DNA of 64,000 bases from Streptomyces sp. 378 (GCF_030124145.1 NZ_JASKMS010000006.1:248001-312000), one strand, 5' to 3'; counted from the first letter of the stretch, positions 26,554-35,588 are shown. A program made the numbers and translations. The notes: generated by a model not told the origin, from the sequence alone.

Positions 26554-29500
26554 GGCCGGGCCCGGGTCGTCCCCGGTCGCCCGGCTCGCGGCGGCCCTGT
26601 CGGCGGCGGGTGCCACGCCGACCCCCCGGGAGATCGCCGAACTGCTCTGGCTGGCGGGCCGGTTGGGGCCGCCGACCGGGGCGGCCGAGACCGGCCCGGC
26701 CCCCGATCCCCGGCCTCCGGCTGTCGAGGAGGAGTCTCCCGCCCCGGGAGAGCGAGCCCCCGCCGCCCCCGTACCGCCGCAGCCCGCCGAGCCCCCCGCC
26801 CGGGTCACGGCCGCCCCCGACCGCGTCCCCCTGCGCCTCCCCGCCCCGCGCTCCCCGGCCCGCCCGCGGCACCACCCCGGCGGCGGATCGCCCCTCCTCG
26901 CGCCCGCGCCTTTGATGCTCCCCCGTCCCCTCGCACTCCAGCGCGCGCTGCGTCCGCTGCAGCGCAAGGTGCCCTCCCCGCATCTGCGCCGGCTGGACGA
27001 GCGGGCGACGGCCGACCGGATCGCACGGCTCGGCGCCCACCCGGACGTGTGGTTGCCCGTGCTGCGCCCGGCGCCCGACCGCTGGCTGCGCCTGAACCTC
27101 GTGCACGACACCGGCCCCACCATGCCGGTCTGGCGCCCCCTGGTGAGCGAACTGCACACCGCCCTGGCCCAGTCGGGCATTTTCCGCACGGTCACCCTGC
27201 ACCCGGCCACGCCCGACGGGCGGGCCCGTCAGGTCCCCGTCCTCGACGACGGCCGTACGGTCACCCTCGTCGTCAGCGACTGCGTGGGCCCGCAGTGGCG
27301 CCCCGGCGAGGCGGGCGACCGCTGGTACCGCACGCTGCGGCACTGGGCCCACCGCATGCCGCTCGCCGTGGTCCAGCCGCTGCCCGAACACCTCTGGTCC
27401 ACCACGGCGTTGCCCGCCGAGCCGGGCCTGCTGACGTCCCCGTCCACCGCGGCCCCCTCGGCGGCACTCGCCTTCACCCCGTACGACGCGTCACCGCCCC
27501 CGGACCGGGCCCTGCCGCTGCCGGTCCTGGAACCGGGCGCCCCATGGCTCGCCCACTGGGCGGCCCTGCTCTCCGACCCGGGCGGCGCCCGCACGCCGGG
27601 TGCGGCGGCCTGGCTGCCGCCCGCCCCCGCACCCCCTGCCGAGCCCTCCCCCGACCTCGCCACGTCCTCCCCCGAGGACCTGGTCCTGCGCTTTCGCGCG
27701 ACCGCGTCCCCGGAGGCCTTCCGTCTCGCCGGACACCTCGCGCTGGCGGTCCCCTCGGTCCCGGTGATGCGTCTGGTCCAGCGCACCCTGGAGCGCGACC
27801 CGCGCCCCCAGCACCTGGCCGAGGTGATCCTCAGCGGCATGCTCACCGCCGCCCCCGGCCCACCCGGCTCCTATACGTTCCGGCCCGGCGTGAGGGAGTT
27901 GCTGCTGCGCTCCCTGCCCCGTACGGCGCGTGGCCGGACACGGGAGTTCCTCGCACAGGTCGGGGGCCTGATCGACGAGCGCGCGGGACTCGCGGCCGGG
28001 GAGTTCCGGGCCGAGACGGACAGCGGGCCGGGCGGGACGGGCCCGGCGTTCGCGACGGTCAGCCGGGAGACCGTGCGGCGGCTGGGCGGGGAGGAACTGT
28101 TCGCCGGGCGGTACCGGCTGGGCGCGCGGCGCGGGTGGAACGGGCGGGTGTCCAGGGCCCGGGACGTCCGCACGGACCGGCAGGTGATCGTGCGCCGCTA
28201 CCGCGGCCGTCCCGCCCCGCACGACCGCTTCCTGGAGCAGGCGGGTGCGCTGGCCGGGGTGGACGACCCGCATGTCGTGCGGGTGCTCGACTTCGGCGTG
28301 GAGGACGACGCGCCGTACCTGGTCACGGAGTTCGTGGACGGTCTGACGGTGTCCGAGGTGCTGCCGGGCCTGTCCTTCCGGGTGTTCGCCACCCTCGTGA
28401 GCCAGGGCACGGCCGGGCTGCGGGCCCTGCACGCGCACGATCTGGTCCGGGGGGAGCGCGGGCCCTCCGGTCTGCTGCTGCGGCCCGACGGCACCCTGCT
28501 GCTGAGCCGGTTCGCCCTGGGCGAGGAGTCGTCGGGCAAGGACGCCGAGTCGGACCTCGCCGAGTTCCGGTGGCTGCTCAAGCAGTTGGCCCCGGGCGCG
28601 CGGATCCCGGACGAGCACCAGGAACTGCTCCGCCTGATCGACCGGCACCGGCTGCCCGAGGCCGCCGATTACGCGGCCCGCCTCGTCGCCGGAGCCCCGT
28701 GGCCGCCGGCGCGCTCCTTCAGCCTGCTCGGCCCGCTGCGCGTCACCGACGGCACCCGGGACATCGAGCAGCCCTCGCCGACGGCCCAGGCCCTGCTGTG
28801 CATGCTGCTCCTCCGCCACGGACGGCGCGTCACCCACGACGAGCTGGCCACGGGCCTGTGGGAGCAGCCCCCGCCACCGAACGAGGCCGTCGCCCGCCTC
28901 GCACGCCTGGCGGCGGAGGTCCGCGAGGTGCTGCCCCCCGACCGCCTCATCTCCTTCTCGCGCTCCTACGCCCTGCACGCGCCTGACCTGTACGTCGACG
29001 TGCTGCACTGCGAGCAACTCCTCGCCGACGGCACCGGCGGCAGCCGGCGCGCCCTCGACCTCTGGTACGGCGAGCCCCTCGACGGCGTCCCGGGCCCGGC
29101 CGCCGAAGCCGCCCGGGACCGGCTGCGCACCCTCAGGGCGGACCTGCTGTCCCGGCTCGGGGCCCGCGCCCCCACGATCCTCTTCGAGGCCGACGGGCTC
29201 ACCGGCCACCCCGAGGCCCGTATCACCCTCGAGTACGCGGTGCACGAGATGCTCTCCCGCGGCGCGCTCGACCCCCACCGGTTCGACGTACGCGTCCGCG
29301 GCAACGGCTACGAGGTCCGCACCGAACCCGGCACCTACCTCCTGCCCGTCCTGGTCGCCGTCCTGCGCGGCCTGCCCGACGTCCTCACCGGGCTCGTGGA
29401 CCCGCCGCCCCTGACCGTCACGTTCTGGGACCGGCCCACCCCGCCGCCCGGGCCGCCGCCCGTGCCCGCCGGCATCCAGGTCATCGTCTCCCCTGCCGTC

Positions 29501-30826
29501 TACGAGCAGTTCGCCGCCAGCTCGGCCGCCCAGGGCCCCCAGCGCTTCCAGCCGCTCTACCAGGACGGCGCCACCGACACCCCGCCGGTCGCCTGGTACT
29601 GCCCGCTGTCCCCCGAAACGGCGCCGGAGCCCGAGGCGCGCGACCTGGTGCAAGGTCCCTTCATCACCCACGACCTGCGCCGGCTGGGCGTACCGGCCCC
29701 GGGCCGCGCGGCCGTCGTCCACACCCGGCCCGACGGCCCGCTGACCCTCCTGGACCCTGCCCGGCCGCACGGCGACGGGCCGCCGCGGCTCGTGACCTAC
29801 TACGAGGTGGACCTCACCCCGCACCAGGCCCACCACCGTGTCTCCCTGCCCAGCTCCGGCAAGGGCGCCTTCACCGCCGCGGTCGAACTGTCCTGGCACG
29901 TGGAGGACCCGGTCGCCTTCGTGCGGGCCGAGGTCGGCCGGGTGTCCGAGCCGCTGCTCGGCCATCTGCTGGAGGAGTCGGCCCGGATCACCCGCCGTCA
30001 TCCGCTGCGCCGGGCCGGCGCCGCCCAGCGCGCGGTCAACGCCGGGCTGCGCCACTGGCCGGTGCCCGGGCTGTCGGTGACGGCGTCGGTGCGGCTCGGC
30101 CCGGAGGGCGCCGCCCTGCCCGGACCGCACGGGGCCGCGCCCGCGCAGCGCCCGCTGCCCCACCTCCTCGGCGAGACCCAGACGGTCCTGCTCGGCTTCG
30201 ACGGCCCGATGGCCCGGCTGTTCTCCGCGACCACCGCACGCGAGGCCGTACGCGATCTGCTCGCCCTCGTCGACGAGCACCGTGAGCCGGGGCAGGCCCT
30301 GCCCGCCGCGGTGCGGGAGACGTTCACCCACCCTCTGGACCTCCTCCGGGCGTTCGCGCGGGACCCGCTCGGGCCGCTGCTGCGGGAGCGTCTCGACACG
30401 CTCGAACTCCAGGCGGTGCCACATGCGCCGGCGACCCACAACTGCGCGCCCCTGATCCGCGCCCTGCACGCCTCCGGCCGCCGCGTCTGTGTCATCACGG
30501 ACGTCTGCGCCGAGGCCGTGCCCCGCTACCTGCGGCCCTACGGCACACTGCCCCTGGCCGGGGTCCACGGGCGGGCCGAGGACCTGGGGCTCCTCACCCC
30601 GCACCCGGACTGCATGCTGCGCGCCCTCGACTCCTGCGAGGGGTCCGCCGCCACCGGCCTGGTCATCGGTTCCACGCTCGCCGAACTCGCCGCCGCCCAG
30701 CGGGCCGGGCTGCGCTTCATCGGCCTGGCCCGGAACACCACCACCGACCGGCGGCTGCGCGAGGCCGGCTGCGCGACCACGGTGGCGTCCCTCGCGCCCC
30801 TGCTGGAGGCCGCGCACTCCCTGTGA
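26543..30826 (+). CDS. SAV_2336-type giant protein: vWA-like, pseudokinase, winged helix, dead HAD
   Basis: 1427 residues. After a proline-rich start, residues ~125-480 are the SAV_2336 N-terminal region with a vWA-like fold (LNLVHDTGPTMPVW, LVVSDCVGPQW). Residues ~518-715 align with a Ser/Thr kinase but are dead: no full glycine loop, VAVK lysine is Arg551, no HRD aspartate, DFG aspartate is Ser655. Residues ~725-870 are an AfsR-type winged helix with a short BTAD; ~878-950 may be a degenerate nucleotide cyclase. The unassigned ~975-1190 region has a very weak SPFH-like look. Residues ~1212-1427 are a HAD phosphatase fold with all catalytic positions lost (Gly1218, Thr1352, Ser1377, Glu1381). 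Probably a sensor/scaffold for the MoxR ATPase and protease. Confidence 0.8.
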   Translation: MASEAGPGSSPVARLAAALSAAGATPTPREIAELLWLAGRLGPPTGAAETGPAPDPRPPAVEEESPAPGERAPAAPVPPQPAEPPARVTAAPDRVPLRLPAPRSPARPRHHPGGGSPLLAPAPLMLPRPLALQRALRPLQRKVPSPHLRRLDERATADRIARLGAHPDVWLPVLRPAPDRWLRLNLVHDTGPTMPVWRPLVSELHTALAQSGIFRTVTLHPATPDGRARQVPVLDDGRTVTLVVSDCVGPQWRPGEAGDRWYRTLRHWAHRMPLAVVQPLPEHLWSTTALPAEPGLLTSPSTAAPSAALAFTPYDASPPPDRALPLPVLEPGAPWLAHWAALLSDPGGARTPGAAAWLPPAPAPPAEPSPDLATSSPEDLVLRFRATASPEAFRLAGHLALAVPSVPVMRLVQRTLERDPRPQHLAEVILSGMLTAAPGPPGSYTFRPGVRELLLRSLPRTARGRTREFLAQVGGLIDERAGLAAGEFRAETDSGPGGTGPAFATVSRETVRRLGGEELFAGRYRLGARRGWNGRVSRARDVRTDRQVIVRRYRGRPAPHDRFLEQAGALAGVDDPHVVRVLDFGVEDDAPYLVTEFVDGLTVSEVLPGLSFRVFATLVSQGTAGLRALHAHDLVRGERGPSGLLLRPDGTLLLSRFALGEESSGKDAESDLAEFRWLLKQLAPGARIPDEHQELLRLIDRHRLPEAADYAARLVAGAPWPPARSFSLLGPLRVTDGTRDIEQPSPTAQALLCMLLLRHGRRVTHDELATGLWEQPPPPNEAVARLARLAAEVREVLPPDRLISFSRSYALHAPDLYVDVLHCEQLLADGTGGSRRALDLWYGEPLDGVPGPAAEAARDRLRTLRADLLSRLGARAPTILFEADGLTGHPEARITLEYAVHEMLSRGALDPHRFDVRVRGNGYEVRTEPGTYLLPVLVAVLRGLPDVLTGLVDPPPLTVTFWDRPTPPPGPPPVPAGIQVIVSPAVYEQFAASSAAQGPQRFQPLYQDGATDTPPVAWYCPLSPETAPEPEARDLVQGPFITHDLRRLGVPAPGRAAVVHTRPDGPLTLLDPARPHGDGPPRLVTYYEVDLTPHQAHHRVSLPSSGKGAFTAAVELSWHVEDPVAFVRAEVGRVSEPLLGHLLEESARITRRHPLRRAGAAQRAVNAGLRHWPVPGLSVTASVRLGPEGAALPGPHGAAPAQRPLPHLLGETQTVLLGFDGPMARLFSATTAREAVRDLLALVDEHREPGQALPAAVRETFTHPLDLLRAFARDPLGPLLRERLDTLELQAVPHAPATHNCAPLIRALHASGRRVCVITDVCAEAVPRYLRPYGTLPLAGVHGRAEDLGLLTPHPDCMLRALDSCEGSAATGLVIGSTLAELAAAQRAGLRFIGLARNTTTDRRLREAGCATTVASLAPLLEAAHSL

Positions 30827-30995
30827 CCGGAGGTCGATACCCCCGTTCGGCGGCGCCCCGCCCGGCCCCCCAGGAAAGGCGGCCGAGCCCGCTCCCGCGC
30901 ACCATGCGAAGGAGGCCCGCCACCCGGCGGACCCACGCCCGCGAGGCCCGCCACCTGGCGGCCCCCCACGGTCTGTGCTCTCGGGAGGACCTGCC

Positions 30996-32033
30996 ATGAC
31001 CGCCAGTCTGGAGCAGTTGCGCCGCTGCCACTTCGCCGTCGACCTCGGGGCGGCCCGCACCCGCGTCTACGTCAAGGGCGCGGGTCTCGTCGTCGACCAG
31101 CCGTCCGCCGCCGCCGTGAACACCCGGACCGGGGCGCTGATCGCGGTCGGCGAACTCGCGGAGAAGATGACGGGCCGCACCCCCGACTACATCCGGGTGG
31201 TCCGGCCGGTGTCCGGCGGCACCGTCGTCGACATCGAGATGGCGCAGCGCATGCTGCGGCACCTGCTGGGCGACAAGATGCGCCGCGCGCTGCGCCGCAA
31301 GCCCATCCTGCGGGCGGCGGCCTGCACCCCGCACGACGCCGACCCGCTGGCCCAGCGCGCGGCCATCGAGACACTCGTCGGCATGGGCGCCCGCCGGGTG
31401 GAACTGGTCGACACCCTCATCGCCGCGGCCGTCGGCTGCGGACTGCCCGTGGAGCATCCCGAGGCGACCATGATCATGGTGTGCGGGGCGGCGGCCACGC
31501 AGGTGGCGGTGCTGTCGCTCGGCGCGATCGTCACCGCCGAACGCATCCCGGTGGGCGGCGAGGCCGTCGACCAGGCGATCGTGCAGCACCTGCGGCACGA
31601 GCACGAGCTGATGCTGCCGAGCCAGTCGGTCCGGCCGCTGCAACTCGCCCTGTCCGGCAACGGCCTCACCCCGCAGGGCCCGGCCTCCACGGAGATCCAC
31701 GGCAGGGACGTCGCCACGGGACTGGCCCGTTCCGTCCAGGTCGACACCGCGGCCGTCCGGGACGCCATCCAGACACCGCTCACCGCGATCCTCGACGGCA
31801 TCGGCGAGGTGCTGCGGGCCTGCCCGCCCGACCTGGTCGCCGACCTCGCCGACCGAGGGATCATGATGGTCGGCGGCAGCGCCCTGCTGCCGGGCCTGGA
31901 CCAGATGCTGCGGCAGGCGACCGGCATGCCGGTGCACATCGCCGAGCGCCCGGACGTGTGCGCCGTGCAGGGTCTCGGCGCGATGCTGGAGGGCAGGATC
32001 GCGCCGCTGGCCCTGGACCCGCTGGGCTCCTGA
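30996..32033 (+). CDS. mbl: MreB-like cell-shape/sporulation protein Mbl
   Basis: 345 residues from the ATG at 30996 (GGGAGG upstream). Actin-fold motifs: phosphate 1 HFAVDLGAARTRVYV, connect regions, phosphate 2 MVCGAAATQVAVLSLG, and adenosine loop MVGGSALLPGLDQML. Shorter than typical MreB, and it keeps a Gly-Ala-Ala in place of the usual DIGGGTT phosphate-2 motif, as in the Streptomyces Mbl paralogue. Mbl works with MreB in spore-wall synthesis. It stands alone, separated by ~170 bp from the conflict locus, and converges with the next gene at a 14-bp gap. Confidence 0.88.
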   Translation: MTASLEQLRRCHFAVDLGAARTRVYVKGAGLVVDQPSAAAVNTRTGALIAVGELAEKMTGRTPDYIRVVRPVSGGTVVDIEMAQRMLRHLLGDKMRRALRRKPILRAAACTPHDADPLAQRAAIETLVGMGARRVELVDTLIAAAVGCGLPVEHPEATMIMVCGAAATQVAVLSLGAIVTAERIPVGGEAVDQAIVQHLRHEHELMLPSQSVRPLQLALSGNGLTPQGPASTEIHGRDVATGLARSVQVDTAAVRDAIQTPLTAILDGIGEVLRACPPDLVADLADRGIMMVGGSALLPGLDQMLRQATGMPVHIAERPDVCAVQGLGAMLEGRIAPLALDPLGS

Positions 32034-32047
32034 GCGTCAGCGGCCGG

Positions 32048-33004
32048 TCAGCGGGCGAACCAGCAGCGCACGGTCGTCCCGCTGTCGCTCCGGTGCACCC
32101 GCACCAGATCGGCGATCAGATTGACCAGCAGCATCCCGCGCCCGCCGCGCTGCTCGCGGGGCACGGGCCGGCGTCCGGCCAGGACGTCCGCGAGCCGCCC
32201 CTCGTCGCGGACCTCGCACACCACATACCCCTCCTCGGCCCACAGCCGCAGCACACCCGAACCGCCGCCGTGCACCACGCTGTTGGTGGTGAGCTCGGCC
32301 GCGGCGAGGGCCAGGTCCTCCCGCTTGACGCCGACGAGGCCGAGCCGCGCGCCCTCCCCGACGGCCATGTGCCGGGCCTGGGAGAGCGAGTCGGAGTCGA
32401 AGGCGAACGTCAGCGCCTCCCGCACGGGCTCCAGCGGCTCGTTGTAGCGGCTGACGACGTCCTCGGGGGCGTAGGCGTCGCTTTCCCGGGCGACGTCGGA
32501 GCCGGGGTGGATGACGGTGGGGTGGGTGGCGTAGGCGTCGGCGACGAAGTGCTCGGGCAGCCGGGCGATGTCGTACGGGCACAGGATGGTCGCCGTACGG
32601 CCCCGGAAGGCGGCGTTGATGAGCGCCTCGTGCTGGGCGCAGGCCGGGTACTCGGTGTCGGAGCGCCCCGCCCAGACGGGCTCGCCGATGATCCGCACCC
32701 GGCGGCCGTCGGGCTGGGCGTCGGCGAAGGCGCGCAGCACGCCGGGGATGATCCGCCCGGGGTTGCGTCCCGCCTCGCGCATGTCCAGGAGCCGCACGGA
32801 CTCGGCGGCGTCCCCCAGCGCGTCCCTGATCAGGGTGAGGCTCTTGCCGGGCACGGCGACGGCGACCGGCTCGCCGGCCTCCAGGCCGGCGTGCACGAAG
32901 GGCAGGGTGCCGTCGAGATACTCCTGCTCGTCCCGGTAGAAGAGTGCCGGGTGAGCGAAGGGATCGAGGGGCCCGAAGGGCTCGGTCACCGCGGCGGTCG
33001 TCAC
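32048..33004 (-). CDS. MEDS-domain anti-sigma-type ATPase/kinase
   Basis: 318 residues from a GTG at 33004 that overlaps the upstream STAS stop (GTGA). Residues ~15-170 form a MEDS sensory domain (HPALFYRDEQEYLDG, VRIIGEPVW, ILCPYD). The C-terminal ~120 residues are a GHKL ATPase of the RsbW/SpoIIAB type with N-box AAELTTNSVVHG, G1 EVRDEG and G2 GGRGMLL. Such proteins phosphorylate STAS partners or hold sigma factors. Coupled to a STAS protein and divergent from a STAS-ANTAR protein, forming one switch. Confidence 0.88.
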   Translation of the reverse strand: MTTAAVTEPFGPLDPFAHPALFYRDEQEYLDGTLPFVHAGLEAGEPVAVAVPGKSLTLIRDALGDAAESVRLLDMREAGRNPGRIIPGVLRAFADAQPDGRRVRIIGEPVWAGRSDTEYPACAQHEALINAAFRGRTATILCPYDIARLPEHFVADAYATHPTVIHPGSDVARESDAYAPEDVVSRYNEPLEPVREALTFAFDSDSLSQARHMAVGEGARLGLVGVKREDLALAAAELTTNSVVHGGGSGVLRLWAEEGYVVCEVRDEGRLADVLAGRRPVPREQRGGRGMLLVNLIADLVRVHRSDSGTTVRCWFAR

Positions 33005-33354
33005 GTCGACACCTCGATCCCCGTCTGGCCGGGCCACAGCAGGTCGAGCGTGCGTCGCAGCGCCGCCGGCGGCCGGCGCACCACGAACTTCCGGCCGTCC
33101 CGGAGCCGCCCGGCGGCCGTCGCGAGCGCGTCGGCACCCGCGACGTCGACGAACGTCACCTCGGACAGCTCCAAGTAGTACACGTCCTCATCCTCACGGA
33201 CAGCCTGCTCCAGTACGCCTTCCCAGATCGCACGCGTCGTCAGGCCGACCTCACCGGCTGCCCTCACGCCCTGCTGCCCGGCCAGCGGAAACACCGCCAA
33301 GCCCGGCACAGGTCCGCGCGGGCCGGTCGCCGACACCTGCTGGCGAGTGTTCAA
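33001..33354 (-). CDS. STAS-domain protein without the phosphorylatable serine
   Basis: 117 residues from the TTG at 33354, which has GGAGAGGGG directly before it; ATG at 33414 would add 20 basic residues with a weak ribosome site. STAS fold: LTTRAIWEGVL, VYYLELSEVTFVDVAGADAL. The phosphorylation loop of anti-sigma antagonists is normally D-S-S/T-G; here it is D-V-A-G, so the neighbouring kinase cannot phosphorylate it there. It may be a constitutively active antagonist or a scaffold. Overlaps the kinase gene by four bases. Confidence 0.8.
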   Translation of the reverse strand: MNTRQQVSATGPRGPVPGLAVFPLAGQQGVRAAGEVGLTTRAIWEGVLEQAVREDEDVYYLELSEVTFVDVAGADALATAAGRLRDGRKFVVRRPPAALRRTLDLLWPGQTGIEVST

Positions 33355-33542
33355 GCCCCTCTCCCCCCGCTTCTTGCGGACCACTGCGCTCGTACCCGTA
33401 CGGGACAACCTCATTCCCCGGAAGCGTGTGTAGTACGCCGTACGGCGGGCAGGCGCACGTCACACCGACCTCCACGGGGGCGAGTGACGTCATTCAGGCC
33501 GGCGAGACGAACACGACCGACGAGGACCGACAAGGCGGTGAC

Positions 33543-34241
33543 ATGACCTCAGCGGCATCACTGCGACTCACAGGAGGGCTGGACACCCTGGTCATCTGTG
33601 GCCGCGTCGACGCGGACCGCGCCGAGCTCACCCCGCGGGGCGAGCTCGTCCACGGCTGTGCGGAGATCCTGGACAGAACCCTGGCCGACCTGCCGGCCAC
33701 CGTCACCCGGGTCGAGCTGGACATGAGGGGCGTGCATTTCATGGACACGGCCGGCCTGCAGTTCCTGGACGTGCTGGCCGACCACGGCCGACAGTGGTCG
33801 CGGACGGTGACGGCGACGAACTGGAACGGCCAGCCGCGCCGGATCCTGGAGCTGGCGGGCCTGGACACGACCGACCCGCTGAGCGGCCCGGACGCCGTCG
33901 GCCGGATCTCCGCGTCGGCGCCGGCCGCTCCGGCCTCCTCGGCGGTCGCCCTGGAACGCGCGGAGTGTCTGCACGTGCTCCGGGAGGAGGTCGAGCAGCT
34001 CCGCCAGGCCATCGCCTCGCGCCCGGTCATCGACCAGGCCCGGGGCATTCTCATGGCCACCCACGGCTGTACGTCCGACGAGGCGTGGCACATCCTGCGG
34101 GAGGCGTCGCAGCTGTCGAACACGAAGCTGCGGGATGTCGCCGCGGCGGTGACGGCGAGTGCGGAAGCGGACGGTCCGCCGCCGTCGCCGGAGCTGCGCA
34201 CGGCGTTGCAGAGGGCCGTCGCGAGGCGCCGCGCGGTCTGA
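33543..34241 (+). CDS. STAS-ANTAR fusion protein (putative RNA-binding antiterminator)
   Basis: 232 residues from the ATG at 33543 (AAGGCGG seven bases upstream). Residues ~10-110 are a STAS domain with loop HFMDTAGLQFL, where the phospho-residue position is Ala70. A helix (~135-158) leads to an ANTAR domain (~145-205: VIDQARGILMATHGC, DEAWHILREASQ, NTKLRDVAAAV), which binds paired RNA hairpins to prevent termination. Divergent from the STAS/MEDS-kinase pair, suggesting a partner-switch that controls antitermination instead of a sigma factor. Target transcripts unknown. Confidence 0.85.
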   Translation: MTSAASLRLTGGLDTLVICGRVDADRAELTPRGELVHGCAEILDRTLADLPATVTRVELDMRGVHFMDTAGLQFLDVLADHGRQWSRTVTATNWNGQPRRILELAGLDTTDPLSGPDAVGRISASAPAAPASSAVALERAECLHVLREEVEQLRQAIASRPVIDQARGILMATHGCTSDEAWHILREASQLSNTKLRDVAAAVTASAEADGPPPSPELRTALQRAVARRRAV

Positions 34242-34421
34242 GGGGCCGGAGGCCCCCGGTTTCGCACCGGAGGGCCCGGGTACCCGGCGGCCCGCTCCGG
34301 CCCGCCTCCGCCGAGGAGAACGCCATGGGCTTCGCGCCCCGCGACCGCGGCCAGGGACGGGCGAGATGCCACCGCCCCCCGGCCGCCGAGCCCCTGCCCC
34401 CTGCCACCCCGCCAGGGACCC

Positions 34422-34780
34422 GGGCCCGTTCCTCCACCCGGGCCCGCGCCACGAACACGGCCCGCCGCCCCCACACCGGATCCGCCACAGGGCGCGCCCC
34501 CGACCGCACACCGGGACACGGAACATGACCGCCGCCCTGCCCCCATCAGCCGACCACCCGCCAGGGGTACGGGCCCGTTCCTCCCCACCGCCCCGCACCG
34601 CGAACACGGTCCGCCGCACCCGCCCCAAAATCCGCGACGGCCCGTTCCTCCGCACCGCCCCGCGCCACGAACACGGCCCGCCACCCCCACACCGGATCCG
34701 CCACGGGGCCCGCCCTCGGTCGCACACCGGGACACGGAACATGACCGCCGCCCTGCCCCCGTCAGCCGGTCCGCTCCCCG
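34422..34780. repeat. Degenerate repeats in a 567-bp gene-free spacer
   Basis: GGCCCGTTCCTCC recurs at 34423, 34572 and 34639, each time followed about 25-40 bases later by a CGAACACGGCCCGCC-like block. The first and third copies share a longer tail (CACACCGGATCCGCCAC through GGGACACGGAACATGACCG; the GGGACACGG cores are at 34513 and 34739, 226 bp apart). The second is a shortened copy. Copies differ by scattered substitutions. The spacer 34242-34808 between the STAS-ANTAR and CtaG-like genes has no supportable gene. Confidence 0.8.
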
Positions 34781-34808
34781 GACGCCGCGGCCGGCGGAGG
34801 GGGGCGCG

Positions 34809-35588
34809 GTGACGACCCCGGCTCCCCTGCCGGTGCTCGTCCTGGTGGGCTGTCTGCTCTACACGGCCTGCGCCGCCCGGCTGCGGCGCCGCGGGGATCG
34901 CTGGCCGGTGCGCCGCGACGCCGGGTTCTGGCTGGGCGGGGTACTGCTCGTGGCCGCGTTCGCCGTGCCGTGGGGGGCGTGGCTGCCGCCGTTCACCGCG
35001 CACACGGCCGCCCATCTGACGGCCGGCATGGTGGCCCCGCTGCCGGTCGTCCTGTCCCGCCCGGTCACGCTGGCCCTGCGCACCCTCCCGCCGCCCGGCC
35101 GCCGCGCCCTGGTCTCGCTGACCCGTTCGCGCCTCGTCACGGCGCTCGTCTTCCCACCCGTCGCCGCGGTCCTGGACATCGGCGGCCTGTGGCTCCTCTA
35201 CCGGGCCCCACTCCCGCCCGCCGTCCACCACGACCCGCTGGTGTACCTCCACCTCTTCGGCGCCGGCACCCTCTTCACCTTCGCGCTCCTCGCCGTGGAC
35301 CCGATCCGTCACCGGCCCGGCTGGGCCGTGCGGGGCGGCACCTTGCTGGCCGCCTCCGCGGCCCACGCGATCCTCGCGAAGAGCCTGTGGGCCACGGGCC
35401 CGTCCGGCACCGCCCACACCCCCGCCGACCTGCACGCCGCCTCGCAGCTCATGTACTACGGCGGTGACGCGGCGGAACTCGTCCTGGCCGTGCTGCTGGC
35501 CGGCCAGTGGTACCGCGCGCGGGGCCGGTGCTCCCGGCCCCACCGGGGTACCCGGCAGCCGGCAACCGCACAAGGAGCAACACGATGA
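34809..35588 (+). CDS. CtaG-like cytochrome c oxidase assembly membrane protein
   Basis: 259 residues from a GTG preceded by GGAGGGG. Around seven hydrophobic helices, with histidines at membrane edges (FTAHTAAHLTAGM, VYLHLFGAGTL, AAHAILAKSLW), the pattern of the caa3_CtaG/DUF1404-like copper-oxidase assembly family. These proteins help insert copper or heme into terminal oxidases. No oxidase gene is near; in some actinobacteria the partner next door is a DUF2243 protein, which is absent here. Its stop overlaps the start of a small acidic protein. Confidence 0.78.
   Translation: MTTPAPLPVLVLVGCLLYTACAARLRRRGDRWPVRRDAGFWLGGVLLVAAFAVPWGAWLPPFTAHTAAHLTAGMVAPLPVVLSRPVTLALRTLPPPGRRALVSLTRSRLVTALVFPPVAAVLDIGGLWLLYRAPLPPAVHHDPLVYLHLFGAGTLFTFALLAVDPIRHRPGWAVRGGTLLAASAAHAILAKSLWATGPSGTAHTPADLHAASQLMYYGGDAAELVLAVLLAGQWYRARGRCSRPHRGTRQPATAQGATR

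Noticed and set aside
23827..31060. Two minus-strand frames of over 1100 codons opposite the conflict system
   Set aside because: Both lack domains and are mirror frames of the protease, MoxR and SAV_2336 genes, whose motifs are clear.
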